From: CAG-791 sp045117315
GTDB lineage: Bacteria; Bacillota; Clostridia; Lachnospirales; Lachnospiraceae
Assembly (NCBI GenBank): GCA_045117315.1
Contig: JBGUNJ010000031.1
Span: forward strand, 1-26,410
Length of the DNA stretch: 26,410 nucleotides
Direction: 5' to 3'
The position numbers were made by a program, and so were the translations under genes. Below are positions 23,744 through 26,410 of the stretch, in pieces. The notes beneath the pieces were generated by a model, which saw only the letters and a program-made list of their open reading frames with translations, did not search any database and was not told the DNA's origin. Positions within the stretch are counted from its first letter, which is position 1, and each line of letters starts with the position of its first letter.

Positions 23744-25057
23744 ATGATTATTTCGAAATCACCAGCCGGCAAGTTCATGCTGGGAATCGACCTCTCGGAT
23801 GAGTATTGCCAGATTTCATATTTATATAATAAGAGGGCCCGCTTCGGCCGCGGCTTTGTCAATGCCGTGACAGGCGGTGTCTCCAGGGAGCCGGTGACTT
23901 TTTCCACAGTCCGGGATCAGGAGGCCTATAATATTCCTATGGCTCTGTGCAAGCTGACGGATTCTCCTGTCTGGCTGGTGGGGGACGACGCGCTCGAGGC
24001 GGACAGGGAGAAGGAGGGGACGGCAGTGACCTCACTTCTTCAGAAGGCCAGGGACGATGTCTCTGTCCGGATCGAGGGCGAGGAATACCACGCCGGAGCC
24101 CTGCTGGCCCTGTACCTGAGCAGGTGCCTGGCGCTTCTGGAGCCCGTGATCGTGCCTGAGCAGATCGCGGCTGTCGTCTTCACTGCTCCGACCATGGACT
24201 ACTCCACAGAACTGATGATCCAGAGGGCATTCGGCCGCCTGGGATTCAACGTGCAGCAGGTGCTGTGCGAGAGCTATCAGGAGTCTTTTTTCAACTATAT
24301 GCTCATGCAGGACGCGGAGCAGCGCCGGGCAGGCATGCTGCTGTGCGAGTACGCGGCGGACGGAAAGATCCTTTTTTCCACGCTCCTCTACAACCGCAGG
24401 ACCAGCCCCGTGGTCTACTGGACTGAGTCGGAGGAAAGGGAAATCCCGCTTTCCCTGGGTCCTGCGGGCAGGGACAGGGAGTTTTCGCTGGCAGTCCAGG
24501 AAGTCCTCGGCAAAAACGAGGCCTCTGCGGTCTATCTGACCGGCGGGGGCTTTGAGGGCGGCTGGATGAAGGACGCCGCGGTCTTCCTCTGCAGAGGCAG
24601 ACGTGTGTTCCAGGGCGAGAACCTGTTCAGCAAGGGGGCGGCTTACAGCGCTCTTCTGCACGTGGACAAACCCTCCGAGGTCCCCGACAGCATTTATCTC
24701 TCCGGAGATGCCCTTCGCTCCAATATCGGGATTGAAGTCCTGCTGCGTGAGCAGACGGGTTATCACGTCCTGCTGGATGCCGGCGTGAAGTGGTACAACG
24801 CGGAAGTCGAAGAGGATTTCATCCTTGAAAACGGAAAGGAATTCAGCCTGCTGCGCACGCCCGTCACGGGCGGAGAGCCGCAGCAGCTGACAGTGAGGCT
24901 GGACGGAATCCCCGACAGACCCGACCGCACGACAAGGATCCGGGTACTGCTGACCATGCCCGGGGCGGACCGGCTCAAAGTGCAGGTGACAGACATGGGA
25001 TTCGGAGATATTTTTCCTTCCGAAGGCGGTGTCTGGGAAGAAACTTTCACCGTGTGA
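23744..25057 (+). CDS. Divergent Hsp70/actin-fold (ASKHA) protein, DUF5716-like
   Basis: The product has 437 residues. The order of motifs fits the actin/Hsp70/sugar-kinase fold. A phosphate-1-like GIDLSDEYCQIS (from G14) stands where Hsp70 has GIDLGTT. There is an AAVVFTAPTMDYSTELMIQRAFGRLGFNVQQVLCESYQESFFNYM segment like Hsp70 helices after phosphate-1. An adenosine-type VYLTGGGFEGGW lies near 263-274 and SKGAAYSALL near 296-305. The phosphate-2 motif (DLGGGT) is not recognisable; that place reads CEYAADGKILFS. ATP binding is plausible, hydrolysis uncertain. The last 110 residues form a beta-rich domain like a substrate domain. GAGG lies 13 bases before the ATG, farther than usual. I recall such proteins in Lachnospiraceae as DUF5716, but that label is from memory and may be shared with another family. 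Confidence 0.8.
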   Translation: MIISKSPAGKFMLGIDLSDEYCQISYLYNKRARFGRGFVNAVTGGVSREPVTFSTVRDQEAYNIPMALCKLTDSPVWLVGDDALEADREKEGTAVTSLLQKARDDVSVRIEGEEYHAGALLALYLSRCLALLEPVIVPEQIAAVVFTAPTMDYSTELMIQRAFGRLGFNVQQVLCESYQESFFNYMLMQDAEQRRAGMLLCEYAADGKILFSTLLYNRRTSPVVYWTESEEREIPLSLGPAGRDREFSLAVQEVLGKNEASAVYLTGGGFEGGWMKDAAVFLCRGRRVFQGENLFSKGAAYSALLHVDKPSEVPDSIYLSGDALRSNIGIEVLLREQTGYHVLLDAGVKWYNAEVEEDFILENGKEFSLLRTPVTGGEPQQLTVRLDGIPDRPDRTTRIRVLLTMPGADRLKVQVTDMGFGDIFPSEGGVWEETFTV

Positions 25058-25084
25058 GACTGCCGGCCGGAAGGCTGCGCGGCA

Positions 25085-25190
25085 GAACTTCGATGTATCT
25101 GAGAGAAGACGCTGTTTCGATCTGCCGGAAAAAGGACGCAGTTTCCATATATCGGAAAAAGGCAGAAACTCTGGAATGATGGAAAGAGGA
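25085..25190 (+). repeat. Degenerate repeat of about 27 bp between operon genes 2 and 3
   Basis: Three or four loose copies of TTYSATNTRYCGGAAAAAGG. An open frame crosses it but the period is unstable and it has no start signal of its own, so I treat it as non-coding. Confidence 0.55.
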
Positions 25191-25198
25191 AACACAGG

Positions 25199-26038
25199 AT
25201 GGGCAGGATATTGACTGTGGCGGGCAGGCTCGCCGACACACCATACAGAATCCGCAAGATAGAGCGGAACGTGTACTCCGCGGAAGAACTCTGCTATTCG
25301 CTCGCGCAGTGCGCTGATTTCATGGATGAGGAGATCATGGACCCCGCGCTGGCCGACTGGCTCTCGGAGTCCTGCGGTCTGCACGAACTGGGAAGGCTTC
25401 TGCACGGGCTTCTCCGCGGGCGCCATACTCCCAGGGATTTCGTGGGGATGATACTGAGGGAATGTGCCTGCCTTCCGGCTGGGGAAAGCGCAAAGGTGCT
25501 GGCCCGCATGGAAGAGGGACGGGGGATGGCTTCAATCTCCAGAGACCTGACCAGGGCTCAGAATCTGGCAGGAAGAGGACATATGAGGCAGGCCCAGAAT
25601 ACCTACACTGAACTGCTGGACAAACTGCCGGATATGGAACGCGGGACCAGGGCCCAGATCTGGAAGGAGAAAGGACTCCATTATGCGGACAGCTTCCTGT
25701 TCGAGAGAGCGGCCGACTGCTTCCGCAAAGCCTATGAACTGGCGCCTGTGTCCGAGTACGCGTTCTGGTATGTGGCTTCCCTTTATATGTATCTGGACGG
25801 CGATTCCTATCGCCGCTTCCTCGAGGAGAACCCGGATTTCTATGAGAGTGCCTACCAGGTGGAGCAGCGCGCGGCGAGAGCCGAGAGCCGCTTTAAATCC
25901 GGAAGCGAAAGCCGCCAGCTGCGGAGACTCCGCCAGCTGCGCAGAGAGAACCAGAACGAGGCCTTTTCCTCCAGGCTGGGAAATACACTCAAGGGTCTGC
26001 AGGAGGATTATCGTCAGCGGGTGACCGCCTCCGTCTGA
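25199..26038 (+). CDS. TPR protein with basic C-terminus, third gene of the operon
   Basis: The product has 279 residues. AGAGGA lies eight bases before the ATG. Residues 1-110 are a helical domain (SAEELCYSLAQCADFMDEEI, LGRLLHGLLRGRHTPRDFVGMIL). Residues about 115-210 form two or three TPR-like hairpins (AQNLAGRGHMRQAQNTYTELL, GLHYADSFLFERAADCFRKAYELAP, EYAFWYVASLYMYL). The last 60 residues are Arg/Gln-rich and probably coiled (QLRRLRQLRREN). No signal or membrane segment is seen. It follows the ASKHA protein by 141 bases with no terminator between, and the large helical protein leads the same operon. By analogy to TPR co-chaperones it could bridge the other two, but no carboxylate-clamp residues could be identified with confidence. 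Confidence 0.8.
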   Translation: MGRILTVAGRLADTPYRIRKIERNVYSAEELCYSLAQCADFMDEEIMDPALADWLSESCGLHELGRLLHGLLRGRHTPRDFVGMILRECACLPAGESAKVLARMEEGRGMASISRDLTRAQNLAGRGHMRQAQNTYTELLDKLPDMERGTRAQIWKEKGLHYADSFLFERAADCFRKAYELAPVSEYAFWYVASLYMYLDGDSYRRFLEENPDFYESAYQVEQRAARAESRFKSGSESRQLRRLRQLRRENQNEAFSSRLGNTLKGLQEDYRQRVTASV

Positions 26039-26081
26039 CCGCTGTGGTGGGCGGCGACAGCTGACTGTAAAGAATGTAACG

Positions 26082-26256
26082 ACTGTCACGCCGGCTGCTG
26101 TTCTTTTTTCTGCAACAACGTGTCACGCCGGCTGATGTTCTTTTTCTGTAACAACGTGTCACGCCGGCTGCTGTTCCTTTTTCTGCAGCGACGTGTAACG
26201 TGTAGCCTGTAACGATGGAGCTGTTCTTTTTTCTGTAACGATGGAGCTGTTCTTTT
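26082..26256 (+). repeat. 36/37-bp and 26-bp tandem repeats after the operon
   Basis: Three copies at about 26082, 26119 and 26155 share TGTCACGCCGGCTGMTGTTC followed by a T-run and CTG. Then two copies of CGATGGAGCTGTTCTTTTTTCTGTAA begin at 26213 and 26239. The many T-runs could aid termination, but no clear stem pairs with them. Confidence 0.85.
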
Positions 26257-26259
26257 TTC

Positions 26260-26286
26260 TTGACGTGAAGGGGAAGGTGTTATATT
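26260..26286 (+). promoter_or_regulatory. Weak candidate promoter pointing out of the window
   Basis: TTGACG (26260-26265) and TATATT (26281-26286), spacing 15. It lies just before repeat R copy 3 and may serve a gene to the right. Confidence 0.35.
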
Positions 26287-26312
26287 CTTTTTTGCGTATT
26301 TTTAAGAAAAGA

Positions 26313-26410
26313 AAGTATGATTAAACAGCGAGCAAGCGGCCGCAAAGACGGATATGCTCGCATATCCGGTCTTGCGGACATTTGCGAGCGCCCACACATG
26401 AGCACAGAGC
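26313..26410 (+). repeat. Interspersed repeat R, copy 3 (may continue past the window)
   Basis: GTATGATTAAACAGCGAGCAAGCGGCCGC, then the hairpin GGATATGC-tc-GCATATCC, then GGTCTTGCGGACATTTGCGAGCGCCC. It agrees closely with 15295-15376. The final ATGAGCACAG is the reverse of CTGTGCTCAT seen at 6802-6811. No open frame is present. Confidence 0.85.

Noticed and set aside
24032..25426. 464-codon minus-strand frame crossing two operon genes
   Set aside because: It overlaps two well-supported genes and the gap between them; composition is typical of a GC-biased antisense shadow.

Overview
The window looks like a chromosomal segment of a fairly GC-rich Clostridia, most likely a Lachnospiraceae. The reasons are Firmicute-type ribosome binding sites and promoters, a perfect CIRCE operator, a surface protein with a C-terminal domain typical of gut Firmicutes, and a three-gene set that I recall from Lachnospiraceae genomes as DUF5717, DUF5716 and a TPR protein. 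The family numbers are from memory and unverified. There are 14 protein genes I would defend, two identical tRNA-Gly(GCC) genes, and an unusual load of short repeats in the spaces between genes.

Layout. Positions 1-180 hold a compact structured RNA-like segment that resembles the right end and omega-RNA scaffold of an IS200/IS605-type tnpB element; tnpB itself would lie to the left. Next come a secreted acidic-repeat protein (405-2477) and a membrane-anchored Asn/Gly/Glu-rich protein (2670-3734). Facing them is a receptor-like Ser/Thr kinase homologue with an LRR ectodomain (6405-4081, minus), whose catalytic residues are substituted. A small double-glycine-leader peptide (6858-7106) is followed by a polysaccharide pyruvyl transferase / FrhB-type iron-sulfur fusion (7205-9586). 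Then come the two tRNA genes behind a strong promoter (9957-10183), a TraX-family membrane protein, a beta-CASP metallo-hydrolase, dihydrofolate reductase, a lipoprotein with a repetitive tail, and a YdcF/DUF218 membrane protein.

The right third is dominated by protein-quality-control themes. An HSP90 gene (htpG) sits behind a CIRCE operator and a 17-bp-spaced promoter and ends in a strong terminator. A separate operon follows (19311-26038): a 1423-residue protein with an Ig-like N-terminus and helical repeats, a divergent Hsp70/actin-fold protein, and a TPR protein with a basic C-terminus. HSP90, an Hsp70-like ATPase fold and TPR proteins side by side suggest an uncharacterised chaperone-like or assembly system. 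That is inference from context only.

Nearly every intergenic space carries its own degenerate direct repeat (units of 18-42 bp), and two interspersed palindromic families recur across the window. The best candidates for something undescribed are the large-protein/ASKHA/TPR operon next to htpG, the double-glycine peptide paired with the pyruvyl transferase/FrhB fusion, and the omega-RNA-like right end whose apparent guide matches 15 of 16 bases at 6802-6817.
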